The position numbers and the translations under genes are program-made. From NCBI GenBank assembly GCA_039090855.1, contig CM076996.1:45040469-45104468 (forward strand): 64,000 nucleotides of DNA, read 5' to 3'. The first letter of the stretch is position 1; each line of letters starts with the position of its first letter. The notes under the pieces were generated by a model. The model was not told the DNA's origin. It was given only the letters and a program-made list of their open reading frames with translations, and did not search any database. Below are positions 32,230 through 43,900 of this stretch, in pieces. The DNA comes from Macrothele yani (Eukaryota; Arthropoda; Arachnida; Araneae; Macrothelidae).

Positions 32230-33960
32230 GCACGGATAGCAAAAAAAAAAAAAAAAAAAAAAAATGAAAATAAAAAAAAAAATCGATCTTTACGCACCTA
32301 CCGGAAAATGTTTGAATTATTTAAATAGGATAGTGCTCCGCATTTCTATTGTAGCGAATGGCAGACAGTAAAACAGAAATTTCTCAATAGTGTTTTTAGA
32401 AGCTGCGATACAGCTGCAAACTGAAGTACGCAAACACCATCTACCGACAGAAATGTGAGCTACGAAATTCCTCATATATTAGCCTAAAGGGTTCTACAAA
32501 GTAAATGGCATCCGGTGTTGAAATAATTTTTTAAATCGGACGCGTAGAAGCAGAGACATTGAGAAAAACAGATTAAGCTTTTGCGCACCCTAGTGACGAA
32601 GTTGAGCATTGTTTCGAGGAAAAAATACGTACGCAGAGTTTGGTTAGTAGTATCTGACGAAAAAAAACCAACGGTTTTCAATCGGGTTTTTAATACCGAA
32701 GATATTGCTGTAAACGAAAACACGCGGTTACGCTCTTTGGTGGAAGACTTGTGCATTAAGAAAAATTTGAAATATGAGAAACATATTACAGCAGAAACAC
32801 TCTCCAACAAAGAAAGAATTTTTCAAATCGGACACCTAGAAGCAGAGCTATGTACAGAAATAAGGTATGCATCTACGCCCTCTGGCGGAAAAAAACATGT
32901 ATTATTTTGAAAAGAAAGCATTCTCGAAAGGTTTTTTGATGTGAGTGGCATCGGTCCACGAAAAGATTTTTTCAATCGAGTTTTTAGGAGCCCAGAATTT
33001 GCTTCAAATGCATCAGAAGCAGAAACTAACACTTACGCCCTCTGGTGGCCAAACCATTCTTTACCAAATATTAGAAATTATATGCAAACCATTTCCCACC
33101 AGGAGCTGTATGCGATACAGGAAGAATTTTTCAAATCGGAGTTTTAGAAGCAGAGATATCGGGTGAAACACAACTTACCTTTACGCCCCTAGCGGAAAAT
33201 CTATGAATCACTTGAAAAAATTGAAATTAGATGAAAAACATTTTGCACCGGAAGCGCTATCGAACAAAGAAGGAATTTTTCAAATCGGACCCATTAAAGC
33301 AGAGATATCGACAAAAATAAGATGAATGCCCCTGGCGGCGAAACCATGCATTATTTTAAGAAGAAAATATTCCGAAAAGATTTATCGACGTGAGTTGTAT
33401 CGGTCCACAAAAGAATTTTTTCAATCGAGATTTTAGAAGCTCAGGTTTTGCTGCAAATGTATCAGAAACAGAAATTAACACTTACGCCCCCTGGTGGCCA
33501 AACCATTTTATACCAAACATTAAAAAATATATTTAAACGATTTTGTATCGGGATCTGTATCCGCTGCAGAAAGAATTTTTCAAATCGGAGTTTAAGGAGC
33601 AGAGATATTGGGGAAAACGGAACTGACTTTTACGCCCTCTAGCGGAAAAGCCATGCGTAACCTGAAAAGGTGACTATACCTAAAACGGTCTTCGACATAA
33701 ATAGAATTTAAAGATAAAATATGTTTTTCAATCGGATGTTTAGAAGCAGATATGTGGAATAAAATGTATTTTGAATTCGACATCATCTGCATTTACGCCC
33801 CTTGCGAGGATATTGTGTATCGTATAAAAAAACAAGATGAAGGACCATCATTCGCACATTTCAAGCTTCCTAATGCAAAAAGAATTTTTGAAATCAGACA
33901 AATAGTTGCAGAGATATGGTGTCTACAGATGGACGGACAAACCGATAACTTAAGCACGAT
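32230..33960 (+). repeat. Degenerate ~150-bp tandem array
   Basis: Repeated blocks in order are GAATTTTTCAAATCGGA, TTAGAAGCAGAGATAT, and TTACGCCCYCTRGYGG followed by AAA. The last block recurs near 32877, 33031, 33185, 33329, 33486 and 33633, and more weakly near 32290, 32585 and 33796. Divergence is high, so the array is old. Frames across it are broken. Confidence 0.75.
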
Positions 33961-34085
33961 CTTTTTTTACGAAAGACGTGCTAAAAATGCTGTGGAACTC
34001 TGTCAATTCTTCAAGTATTCTGCATAATTCTGGGGCCCCTTAAAACGTGGGGCTCGGGGCTGCAGCCCCCTTGTTAAATGGACTC

Positions 34086-34121
34086 TGTCCATGCCTCACT
34101 GGGATTCGAACCCGGACCCAT
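34086..34121 (-). mobile_element. SINE-1 head fragment
   Basis: Only the B-box region (GGGATTCGAACCCGGACCC) and its neighbour remain, joined directly to dispersed repeat R34. Confidence 0.6.
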
Positions 34122-34690
34122 CCATGGCCAACGAGATTCTGGAGGTCCGGGCAGCTTTTTGTGACGTCATCAGCACCGTCCTTCGTTACACAGAGCACTG
34201 CGACTTTTCGGAAGATTATTACTTGTCTGCGCTAACAGTTTGGCTTACGAATCAACAGGAAAACAAATGTAAACATAGAATCCTTAAGTTAACAGATGAA
34301 GCTGATAATGTCTTTAAAGCTGTACATTCTTCCTGCAAGATTTGCATGATTACTTTTGTGTTCAAAATTCAAAGAATCTCGCTTAACTCTGCTACAACCG
34401 AACACGAAACTAAAGTGATACACGCATCTCGAAGCGCATAATTACGTTATATTAAAAAAATATGTGTTCCTAATTAATTAAAGTAGGCGGATACTTTTTA
34501 TCAAAATACGTAGTAATTAAACTACATGTGTTTAAAATATTTTTTTTTGCGAAGTTTAATAGGTTTTTGAAAAGTTAAATGACTTACGTTTTGATCGAAA
34601 CAAACTACCTGGAGTTTAAAATGTTCTGACTTTAGTTCCAAATAGACATAGTTTCAATCAGGCGCATATTTAAAGAAAGAGCCCCAATGG
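34120..34690 (+). repeat. Dispersed repeat R34, right copy with an open frame
   Basis: Inverse match to 700-1272. From ATG at 34124 a frame of about 105 codons is open (MANEILEVRAAFCDVIS, HCDFSEDYYLSALTVWL) to 34441. The left copy reads the same sequence with several stops. This suggests a once-coding segment of an unidentified element or retrocopy. The sequence after 34441 is noncoding. Confidence 0.6.
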
Positions 34691-34699
34691 GCTTTGCCC

Positions 34700-35417
34700 C
34701 TCAGCCCCGAAAGAGTTTCATTGTATTTTTTTATTTATTTATTTTGTCAAAATTCAACTTAGATTAGGAAAAACTGCTTTAGTTTAATAAAAATGCATCA
34801 ACTTACGTTAGAAAATAATGCTTTATTTTTTTCTTTCTTGTTATATTATGTTAATAAAATCTTGTTTCAATCGGATTTTATCAGAAAAATCAAATATTTC
34901 ATCTGCATATTTTTTCAAAGAAATTTTCAGGTATGTTCATTTTTAAAGAAGGACGGAGGGGGGCAGCGGAGTGATCGCCCCAAATGCACCATTCGTCACT
35001 GTATGATGTAACCAGGAAGGACCTTAATGTCATGCACTGTTCCTAACAAAAGTGTTTTTCGAAAATTCGAATATTCTATTCGTAACATTCATTCGGGGTA
35101 AGTGCTACACGTAATTGCTGTATTTCAAAATACTTGATTAGAGCCTTTCCCTTTACCTTGGTAAAGTATTAATTAAAACTGATTTAATAGCGCAAACACT
35201 TTCCTTTGTAGCGGCAACATCCTCTCTGACACAACAGTTTTCAAAATAACAATAATGCTAAATAAAAAGTACAATGAAAGGCACTGCATAATTAAGATAC
35301 CTTCATTCTTTTCATACAGGTTAGAAGCACACGACGGCTATCTCGTTCCAGACATAATGTCGTCGTGCCACAGTTACGCCTCTTAGATAATTAATGTGGG
35401 TTATTTTGCCACTGATT
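34700..35417. other. Intergenic, nothing recognised
   Basis: AT-rich; a short T-rich stretch with TTTATTTATTTATTTT near 34730. No gene or repeat assigned. Confidence 0.4.
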
Positions 35418-35559
35418 AAAGACCCGGGATATCTCACCTTTTGGGAAACCAGTCAATTTTCAAAATCTTCGCTCCAGACAGACGGCACCCACAATAAGCC
35501 CTTTATCAAACTCGGAAAGATCCCCTGTTTTTCTCATTGTAATCAACACTACTAATGAT

Positions 35560-35786
35560 AGCCGCCCCCGGTGGCGCAGTGGTCTGAGGCGTTGGCCTCT
35601 GATCATTCGTCCGTAAGGGGTCCGGGTTCGAATCCCGGTCAGGCATGGATGTTGTGTTTGTCTTACGGCACTGGCTCTCTCCCTTCCCTGGAACCAGTGA
35701 CTCTAAATTAGGGACGGGCGACTGCTTATAGCCCATTGAGTTGCTCAGGGTGGTCGTTAAACCTCCAATCAAAAAAAAAAAAAAAA
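35560..35786 (+). mobile_element. SINE-1 in duplicated unit 1
   Basis: GTAAGG/GTCAGG subfamily. The right side lacks the ACTACTAATGAT duplication and instead continues into unit 2. Confidence 0.9.
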
Positions 35787-35930
35787 CAAAAGACCTGGGA
35801 TATCTCACCTTTTGGGAAACCAGTCAATTTTCAAAATCTTCGCTCTAGACAGACGGCACCCACAATAAGCCCTTTATCAAACTCGGAAAGATCCTCTGTT
35901 TTTCTCATTGTAATCAACACTACTAATGAT

Positions 35931-36138
35931 AGCCGCCCCGGTGGCGCAGTGGTCTAAGCGATGGCCTCTGATCATTCGTCCGAACGGGGTCCGGGTTCGA
36001 ATCCCGGTGAGGCATGGATGCTGTGTTTGTCTTACGGCACTGGCTCTCTCCCTTCCCTGGAACCAGTGACCCTAAATTAGGGACGGGCGACTGCTTATAG
36101 CCCATTGAGTTGCTCACGGTGGCCGTTAAACCTCCAAT

Positions 36139-36170
<32 letters not shown>
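35931..36170 (+). mobile_element. SINE-1 in duplicated unit 2
   Basis: AAGCGATGG / CGAACGG / GTGAGG subfamily. Target duplication ACTACTAATGAT at 35919-35930 and 36171-36182, with a tail of more than 30 As. Confidence 0.92.
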
Positions 36171-36173
<3 letters not shown>

Positions 36174-36453
36174 ACTAATGATTGCATCACACATCACATG
36201 TAGAGGACTTTAGGAAGGGAGTGTCTGACCCAGGTCTAAAACAATTCTTAGAAATAGGAAGCTAGGAGATTTGGGCTGATAGAAAAGTGACACGGAAGCG
36301 AGGTAGTTCGAAGGGGGAGGAAGACGCCCTTATTTATAACTGAGGTCCGACGGCTTAACGTGCCCATCCGACACACAGCGGATATTTAATGGTTCGAGCG
36401 TTTGCACTTTCCCGGGACCAAACCTGAGGTTCTTCCGTGGCAGTCGCGAACTT

Positions 36454-36668
36454 GCCGTTCCGGTGGCGTAGTGGTCTAAGCGATGGCCTCTGATCATTCG
36501 TCCGAAAGGGGTCCGGGTTCGAATCCCGGTGAGGCGTGGATGTTGTGTTTGTCTTACGGCAATGGCTCTCTCCCTTCTCTGGAATCAGTGACCCTAAATG
36601 AGGGACGGGTGATTGCTTACAGCCCATTGAGTTGCTCACGGTGGTCGTTAAACCTCCAATCAAAAAAA
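36454..36668 (+). mobile_element. SINE-1, full length
   Basis: Flanks AGTCGCGAACTT (36442-36453) and AGTCACGAACTT (36669-36680) form an 11-of-12 target duplication. Positions 36183-36441 hold nothing recognised. Confidence 0.9.
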
Positions 36669-36839
36669 AGTCACGAACTTTATATCACGTGATGACGCAC
36701 GTGACCACGTATTTTGCATGTTTTGCAGTGATGTTTACGTACATCTGCATAAAGGTATCTTATTCAGTGGTACGTGTATGTGTAGAAGAGAGATTGCGAG
36801 CAGATTGTGAAGCGTTGATATTGTGAAAGAGTTACAATC

Positions 36840-36918
36840 TGTTTGATGTACACCGATGAACCATCACATTTTGACCATCCCCAGCCTAGAGAAATAAGCG
36901 CGCCTGAGGACCGAACGC
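36840..36918 (-). repeat. Dispersed repeat shared with 61833-61910
   Basis: The reverse complement matches 61833-61910 over about 80 bp, including CGTTCGGTC, CAGGC, CGCT and ATTTCTCTAGG. Confidence 0.65.
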
Positions 36919-37328
36919 CCCCCCCCCCCACACACACTCCTGCGTCATTTTCTCTCCCAACTAAGCTACGCGGACGGAATGTACCGCTGCGTATTAGTCG
37001 TCTTGACCCGTGATTCACCTCTGTAGCACGTCACATCATCTCCCTCTTAACTTTTTTTTTTTTTTTTTAAAGCGAAATGAGAATTTTTCATTAATTCCAG
37101 ACGATGTGTGGAACAAACATCACACATTTTTCGTAGAACCCAGCGGCCAGTGCATCCAGTTTTACGTTCGGGCGCCCATGTGAAAACACAAATTTGTCTG
37201 CGACGAAATCAAATTCTCGCCCCTCAGTCCGGAAAAAGTTGCTCTCCCAACTGAATGTATCGCCGAACAGAATGTATCGCTGCTGATTTGTCGTCTTGAC
37301 ACGTGCTTTACCTCTGTAGTACGTCACA
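36919..37328 (-). mobile_element. TRIM copy 3, decayed
   Basis: On the minus strand the 5' LTR starts TGTGACGTACTACAG (37328) and runs to the primer-binding site, present as GGCGCCCGAAC (37153-37163). The internal hairpin ATGTGTG/CACACAT lies at 37104-37127. The 3' LTR (about 36919-37060) has lost the middle of its tRNA-like part, keeping GTAGCTTAGTTGGGAGAG but no B box, and is truncated. Confidence 0.65.
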
Positions 37329-37428
37329 GTATGTTATGTTATATGCTATGTGAAGAGAGATAATTGTCAAACGTACAGTAAGCAGTGTGAAGTCAGTTCA
37401 TCTTGCTGTTACGAACGACGCGATTATA

Positions 37429-38648
37429 CACTATCTACCAACAAGTAATTGGACACCTGTGATAGCAAAGGAAAACGAAGTTTATTCACCTTCAATAGTT
37501 GGCGGAGCCTCCACGAGCGGCGATTAGAGCTGCGACCCTCCGGGGCATACTCTCAACCAGGCGTTGTACGACGGCTAGCGATATTTTCTTCCACTCGGCT
37601 CGGAGAAAACAGGTAAGTTCCTTCACCGATTTCGGACGGTGGGAACACCCCTTAAGTCGACGCTCCAACTCGTCCCAGAGGTGCTCGATAGGGTTAAGGT
37701 CTGGGCTCTGCGCAGGCTAGTCCATTCGATTAACCTCATTGTCACCATACCAAGCCAGGGTGGACCTCGCAACATGACAGGTGGCATTATCATCCTGAAA
37801 GTAACATGGGTCCACTCCGTAAAACTGCTACAACGTAGGAAGCGCATGGTCATCCAAAATGGAGCAGTAGGTCTCGGCGTGGAGTCTACCAGGCATCGCA
37901 ACCAAGTGTCCCGTGCCATACCAGGAGAAACACCCCCATAGCATAATTCCACCGCCGCCGAACTTCACAGTTGGCACAATACATTCCGGCAGGAGGCGTT
38001 CTCCAGGTAAACGCCAAACCCAGACCCTGCCATCCGAACGGTAGAGGGTGAACCTTGATTCGTCGTTCCAGAAAACCTGTTTCTACTGTTCAACTGTCCA
38101 CTGTCGACGTTCTTTGCACCACGTTAGCCGAGCAGCGCTATTGGACTTGGTGATCAAAGGCTTGTGGGCGGCAGCACGTCCATGATAACCAAGCAGATGG
38201 GCTTCCTTACGGATGGTATTCATCAAAAAAACACTCCCGGGTGCCTGTTGAAACTCCTCGCGGATGTGACCCATCGATTTGATGCGGTTCTTCCGAATTT
38301 CTCTGGCCAGAACCCGTCGATCTCTAACTCACAGTTTTGTGGGTCTGCCGGGTCGGGGCACATTCCAACAGTCACCTCTCATCTTCCACTTGTCAACCAC
38401 GTAGGCAACTGTCGATTTTGGGTACTTCAACTCACTGGATATGTCACGTATGGATCGGCCATTTCTGTGATACCCGACGAATTACACTTTTCTCGAAATC
38501 AGGGAGCTCCGAACTGCATGGCATCTTGCATGCGACTGGTTGCGTTGTTGTTTCCCACACGATATTTAAAGGCAGCGGCAGTGACGTGTATAAGGACCGC
38601 AGATATCGTCGATTGCAGTAGTGTCCAATTACTTGTTGGTAGATAGTG
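37429..38648 (-). mobile_element. Tc1/mariner element M3, complete ends
   Basis: 1,220 bp between TA dinucleotides. The inverted ends start CACTATCTACCAACAAGTAA and match over about 28 bp. Confidence 0.92.
37492..38530 (-). pseudogene. Tc1-type transposase of M3, multiply broken
   Basis: Pieces in different frames on the minus strand are recognisable: an N-terminal region with EAHLLGYHGRAAAHKPLITK and WCKERRQWTVEQ (38083-38274), a mid region with the DDN block near 37780, and SPDLNPIEHLWDEL near 37680. The end is RGGSANY. Several frameshifts and stops exclude activity. Confidence 0.85.
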
Positions 38649-38649
38649 T

Positions 38650-39360
38650 ATAAGAATGATTGACGCGCTGCGAAGAGATAATAAAAGTGGACTTTAGATT
38701 TTGTAAGTAATGAATCATCACTTATCCTGGCCGCTTACTTTAGAGTGTATAATTATAGATGTATCCATGTTAACTTAATGTCGTAGCCTTTACGAACACG
38801 CAACGAATCGGCTTAAGATAATCAGGGTTATCAAAGTCAAGTCAAGTCCCCAAGTGACAGTTAAGTTTAAACTGAAGTTGAACCATAAAGTAGTGACGTT
38901 TTCGTGCTAAGTAAGTGAAGTCACAGAATAAGCCGTCTGATGCACGATTTTTCAGGTAAAACTACTCTTTAATATTTAAAAATGATGTTAAAAACACATT
39001 AAAAAGGGACGAGATCTTTCGGTGACCGCGTCAGTACCTTCATCAGATTATACACACTGAGCAATAGAAATAATAGTTGGGTGACTTAAATAGAAAATGA
39101 AGATGTCATAAAACGAGTACACTGCGCATGTCAAAGAATCAGATTTACATAAAATGGATACATCAGTTAAAGTTCTGAACAACTTGAAGTTATAGTTCCG
39201 GTTTTAAAAGAAATTTTCCAAGGGAGAGGTATGTGAACAGGTGTGTCGTCATTGCAGCATTTAGGTCCATGCTTGTAAAGCCATAAGCTTTCAGAGAATT
39301 GAGTAGTAAAGCGTGTTGTTGAAGTTAAACCTTAAATACAACACTTCTACTACAACCATT
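38650..39360. other. Penelope-like or other retroelement remnant region
   Basis: No open frame. Apart from the hammerhead-like motif at 39006-39046, the sequence is featureless. The stretch GGGACGAGATCTTTCGGTGACC...CATCAG is typical of Penelope-like element ends, but no reverse transcriptase is present. Confidence 0.35.
39006..39046 (-). ncRNA. Hammerhead-ribozyme-like motif
   Basis: On the minus strand the order is CTGATGA (39046-39040), a stem GGT-AC/GT-C-ACC with loop TGACGCG, GAAA (39020-39017), then GATCTCGTC with a GTC cleavage-site triplet. These are the conserved core boxes of minimal type I hammerheads known from Penelope-like elements. Stem III is very short and stem I is unverified. 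Confidence 0.4.
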
Positions 39361-39364
39361 TAGA

Positions 39365-39735
39365 CCCGATAGTCTCTTATGCTGACTCTAGTCTTTTATA
39401 GTCTCTTATGGCCGCCCCCGGTGGCGCAGTGGTCTAAGCGATGGATGATGACCATTCGTCCGAAAGGGGTCCGGGTTCGAATCCCGGTGAGGCATGGATG
39501 TTGTGTTTGTCTTACGGCACTGGTTCTCTCCCTTCCCTGGAACCAGTGGCCCTAAATTAGGGACGGGCGATTGCTTATAGCCCATTGAGTTGCTCACGGT
39601 GGTCGTTAAACCTTCAATCAAAAAATAAAAAATAGTCCTTTATGCTGACTCTAGTCTTCATAGTCTCTTATGCTGACTTTAGTCTTTATAGTCTCTTATG
39701 CTGACTCTAGTCTTTATAGTCTTATGCTGACTCTT
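39365..39735 (+). repeat. ~30-bp minisatellite interrupted by a SINE
   Basis: Units CTCTAGTCTTTATAGTCTCT plus TATGCTGA recur at least five times on either side of the SINE at 39411-39631. Confidence 0.8.
39411..39631 (+). mobile_element. SINE-1, full length
   Basis: It is inserted in the minisatellite; flanks ATAGTCTCTTATG and ATAGTCCTTTATG form the target duplication, unless they are two repeat units. Confidence 0.88.
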
Positions 39736-40183
39736 TTATCTGCTCGTTAGTGGTTTCTTAATTATTCAGGTAGTTCGAACACCTATTCTAAATACATATT
39801 CTAAAACAAAATTCTTTGAGAACATTTAGCCGAGAAAAGAAATTTCCAAGGGAGAGGTATGAGAGGTAGGCCTACTTAAACTTAAGCTGCAGCTACGTAG
39901 TTAAAGTGCTATACAACCCTTGGAACCTCTTCTCATTTTTCAAACCTACCTATATTTAGTGAATCCCATATCGTCCGCTTTAAACAATGAAACCTGTCTA
40001 AGACGGAATCCAAGGGACAGGAAATATTTTACACCAGCGCCGCCGGATTGAGCTCCTCACCTCTGCTCATTGCTCATGCTGCAAGGCTCTTACGGCCATC
40101 AACAGGCTCATTGCCCCCATTGAGCGCCACTGACTCCTGCAGCTCCAAGGCAGCATTCTACATCTTCCTCCGTTTCTGCTGCC

Positions 40184-40930
40184 ATGCCTCCTCCTACGTC
40201 TGCACCTCCTGGGCCCAGTTCTGCCGAAAATCTGATTAAAGCCTTTGATCAACGCGCGTCTTCTGACGTTGCGTTCTACACTCTGTCGAATTTTCCTCCG
40301 CTTGGCTCCTCCTTGCCTTCCCGAGTTCTCTCTCCATCAGAAGACATCACGGCTGATCTTCAAGCTTCATTCATCATCGGCATTTTTGCTCCCGGCGATG
40401 AGGTGGACCTTCCCTCTGATTCCACATCTCGTGTGTCATCGATTCACGGCAAACGTCGCTTTACTAAAGGTACCGAGGCCCGGAGGAAAAAGAAGTCACC
40501 TTCTCCGACTGGCCGCCCACATCGTTTCACCCGTCTAGCAAGCTCCAAGTCTCCCCTGTCACGTTCACGTTCTTCCTCTTCAAAGTACAAGGGTCCTCTG
40601 CCGACGTTTGAAGATTTCTCGACTCTGCTTACCAATGCCTCTCTTCCTTCAGAACCTCTCTCCTTTGAAGATCTTTACGATTTTCTCACTCATAAAACAA
40701 GTCGGGAGGCTTCTCTCATTTATTTACAGCAGTTTGAAGCATTTCTCCCCAAGGTCTTTGACCAAGCAATCTCCATCCTCAAATTCCTCCGGCATCATGC
40801 CAAGCAACCCGACTACGTCTTGTGGTGTCGTGATATCATCAATCGCCTCGACACATTCCAGAAAGCTGCCATAGCTGCCCTTCATCCGACATCGGACTTA
40901 CCCATTCAAGGTTGCCACTCTGAATTGTAG
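40184..40930 (+). CDS. LINE ORF1 protein
   Basis: A 248-codon open frame. It has a proline/serine-rich N terminus, then a basic segment (TEARRKKKSPSPTGRPHRFT, near residues 97-116) and an SR-rich stretch, then a helical C terminus. ORF1 proteins of LINEs usually bind RNA. No CCHC knuckle is visible. The end overlaps the endonuclease start in another frame. The ATG choice is provisional. Confidence 0.6.
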   Translation: MPPPTSAPPGPSSAENLIKAFDQRASSDVAFYTLSNFPPLGSSLPSRVLSPSEDITADLQASFIIGIFAPGDEVDLPSDSTSRVSSIHGKRRFTKGTEARRKKKSPSPTGRPHRFTRLASSKSPLSRSRSSSSKYKGPLPTFEDFSTLLTNASLPSEPLSFEDLYDFLTHKTSREASLIYLQQFEAFLPKVFDQAISILKFLRHHAKQPDYVLWCRDIINRLDTFQKAAIAALHPTSDLPIQGCHSEL

Positions 40931-43900
40931 GGGGTTTGCTAACCCTCGCAAACACTCTCGTTCTGGAAGATCTCTCGCCCCTTGGGGCCGACTTAATCCT
41001 TCTGAACGAGACGAACTGCCACTCCTCGACACTTTTTCATAGGTGGCGCACTTGGGACTTCTCCTTTCAACATGATTTCCGTTACTCTGTTTACGGTGGT
41101 CTCGCTGTTGGTGTTCGTCATCAGTTTGAACCACCCTGTCTTCACTCTCCGTCCGCAATCTCTGCCGAGATCTTCTACAGTAAATCTCTTTCACTCTAGC
41201 TGGAATTCTTTTCATGTCTTCAACATTTACGTACCGTGTTCCTTTACGTACCATGTTCCTCTACGCACCACGTTCCTCTACGCACCATATTCTTCTACGC
41301 ACCATGTTCCTCTACGCACCTATCCCTGCTGTTCATGAGCCTCCGGGGAGCCCTCTCTCAGGTTCCTTCCTCTGATCGAGTGCTTCTCGGAGGTGATTTC
41401 AACTGCACTCTCAACCGTCTCTTATCCGCCTGCCAGTGTCTCGTGAGCGCCGTACAGACCTACTCGCCCTCCTCCAAGACTTTGTCTCGGACTTTTCTCT
41501 AGTTGACGTCCACCGGCATCTTCATCCTGCGGACACCTCCCACACCTGTCGTTCATCTGGGACGCGAGCTCCCTGACCTCTCGCTTGGATCACTATTATG
41601 CTTCGCTATCGCTCCTTCCGGCAGTGACAGGTTCTCTTCATCACCCCACAGCGTCCTCCGACCACTGTGTGGTGACTCTGACAGTGTTCGCCCTGTCGCC
41701 ACCTTCTCGAATAGTCCGCCCGTGGACCTTTGATACTAACCTGCTTGGTGATTCCGAGTTCTGTTCTTCTATCGGTGCCTTCCTTGATGCCCGTCGTGAG
41801 GGACTGCAGTCTGCTCCTTGTGCTCTTTTGTATTGGTTGGAGACCAAACAACAGCTCATTCTCCACATCCGCTAGCTCTCTTTTACAGCGAAGACCCTTC
41901 GATTGATGCAACTCGATCATGCTCGACAGATGCTATCCCTCATCAGTTTAGCTGATCCGCTCTTCCCTGTATACCAAGCTGAGCTCAAGGCGCTACTGGA
42001 ACCCCTCGCAAAGCAAACCCTCATCCGCCTTCGTTTACAACATCTCAACCCAGCGGATTGCTTATACGACTTCCTCACATCTATGGAGTCAGATCGCCAT
42101 GCCTCTACTTCGCTCCGTCACCTTCGTCTTCCGTCTGGCACTATCACCTCCGATCCAGAAGTTATTTGCTCTCAGGTACGCCAGTTTTTCGCCGATAAAT
42201 TCTGTGAAACTCCTCCTCCTTCCTCCTCGGCTTCTGCTCATCTTCTCTCCAATCTCCCTCAGGCCCCCCCCCTCATCTTTCTGCCTCTCTTCTTCTCCCT
42301 CCTACTTCTTGTGAGCTCTCCGATTCTTTTTCTTCTCTTAACCCTCACACTGCTCCAGGTCCGGACGGTATCCTTTTGCGATCTAACTGCTGCTCCTCTG
42401 AGATCTAACTGCTGCTTTTCACTGTTCTACTCTCGCGAGGAGTTTCGCAGATTCACATATTGTTGTTTTTCTCAAGAAAGGAGACCCTCTTGACTTGAGG
42501 AATTGGCGTCCTATCTTCCTCCTTAACCTAGACTACAAACTCTATACTAAACTTCTTTCCCGCCGGCTTAACTCTATTCTTCCGTATATTCTTTCTCCTA
42601 ATCAGACCTACACCGTTCCCGGCCGTTCTATCTCTCATAATGTTCTGCTTCTCCGCGATCTTCTTCACCTTGCTAATGTACGCTATGAGCCTCTTGCCCT
42701 TTTCTCTCTTGATCTTTGCTCCGCTTTTGATAATATTTCCCATACTTATCTTTCTAACATTCTTCTCAGCTTTGGGTTTTCTCCCTCCTTTGTTTCTCTC
42801 CTTCTCTCTCTTTACCGGGACGCCGTTTTTCACGTTAATATGGCCTCCTTTCTCACTGCGCCCATCCCCTTTTGCCGTGGTGTACGACAAGGCTGCCCGT
42901 TATCAGGGCAACTCTTCGCCATCGCAGTGGAGCCGGTCCTGCGCTCCGTGGAGCACTCTCTTCAGGCATCTTTAACACCACCAGTTGGAAGCACACGACC
43001 ACACTCTATCTCCTGCACCTCTTACACCGTGTGCATCCGTGCTTATTCTCAGTTCACTCAGCTACGTCATCTTTTTGATACCTATGCCTCCTGCTCTGCT
43101 GCAGAACTCAATGACGCCAAATGCACTGGACTGTGGCGCGGTGCGTGGTCTGGTCGTACAGACTCCTCGTGGGGGGCCACCTTGTCCTCGTCAGCTCAGC
43201 GATTCCGTGGAGTATTTCTCGGCTCGCTTCATGTTTCTTCAGCAGCCACCCGTTGTGCGCTTCGTCCACGTCTCATTCGAGCAGCTGCCTTTTGGTGCCG
43301 TGCCCAATTCTGCACGTCGTTTTATCAACGAGCCAACTTTGCACGTACCCATCTAATTTCTCTGTGTCAGTACTCCTGGACTGCCTCATCTCCTCCACTT
43401 TACTGCCTTCGAGAAATCACCAGTTGCCTCACCCGTGTCGTGTGGTCCGGTCATCATTGGGTCGCCGTCACCATGCTCTGTCTTCCTCCTGCTCGTGGTG
43501 GAATTAGGCTCATTGATGTTCAGCTCTACTGTCGAGCCAGCCGCATCGTCATGTATCTCCGTCTTTTTACTGCTCCTGTTCCGTCGGCCGTCGTTGTGCA
43601 CGACGTCCTCACATCCCCGCGCAACCCCCGGTTTGCTTTCTCCTCTCTCGTACTAATGGATTGCTCTCCTTCTCTTCCCTCCAAACTACCTCCTGCCTAT
43701 TCTGAGGCCCTCACTTTCCTGCGTTCTCTCCCTCTTATTCGCTCCCCTCCTTCTTCTACTCTCGACCTTCTCTCTGAACCTCTCTTCTTCTCCTCGCTAC
43801 TTCGTCCCCCTCATCTTCCTTGCTTCGTTTTCTTCTCCTGGCTTCGTGCTGGGGTAGTAACGGTCCGCGACCTTACTAACCCTGACTTCTTCTGGCGCTC

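Larger units (their letters stand above)
35418..36182 (+). repeat. Tandem duplication of a ~370-bp unit containing a SINE
   Basis: Unit 1 starts at AAAGACCCGGGATATCTCACC (35418) and unit 2 at the near-identical sequence at 35788. The 140-bp flank differs at only a few positions between units. Both units carry a SINE at the same site, but the SINEs belong to different subfamilies. Confidence 0.85.

Noticed and set aside
42528..42890. Lysine-rich minus-strand frame inside the LINE
   Set aside because: Shadow of the C/T-rich reverse transcriptase coding strand.
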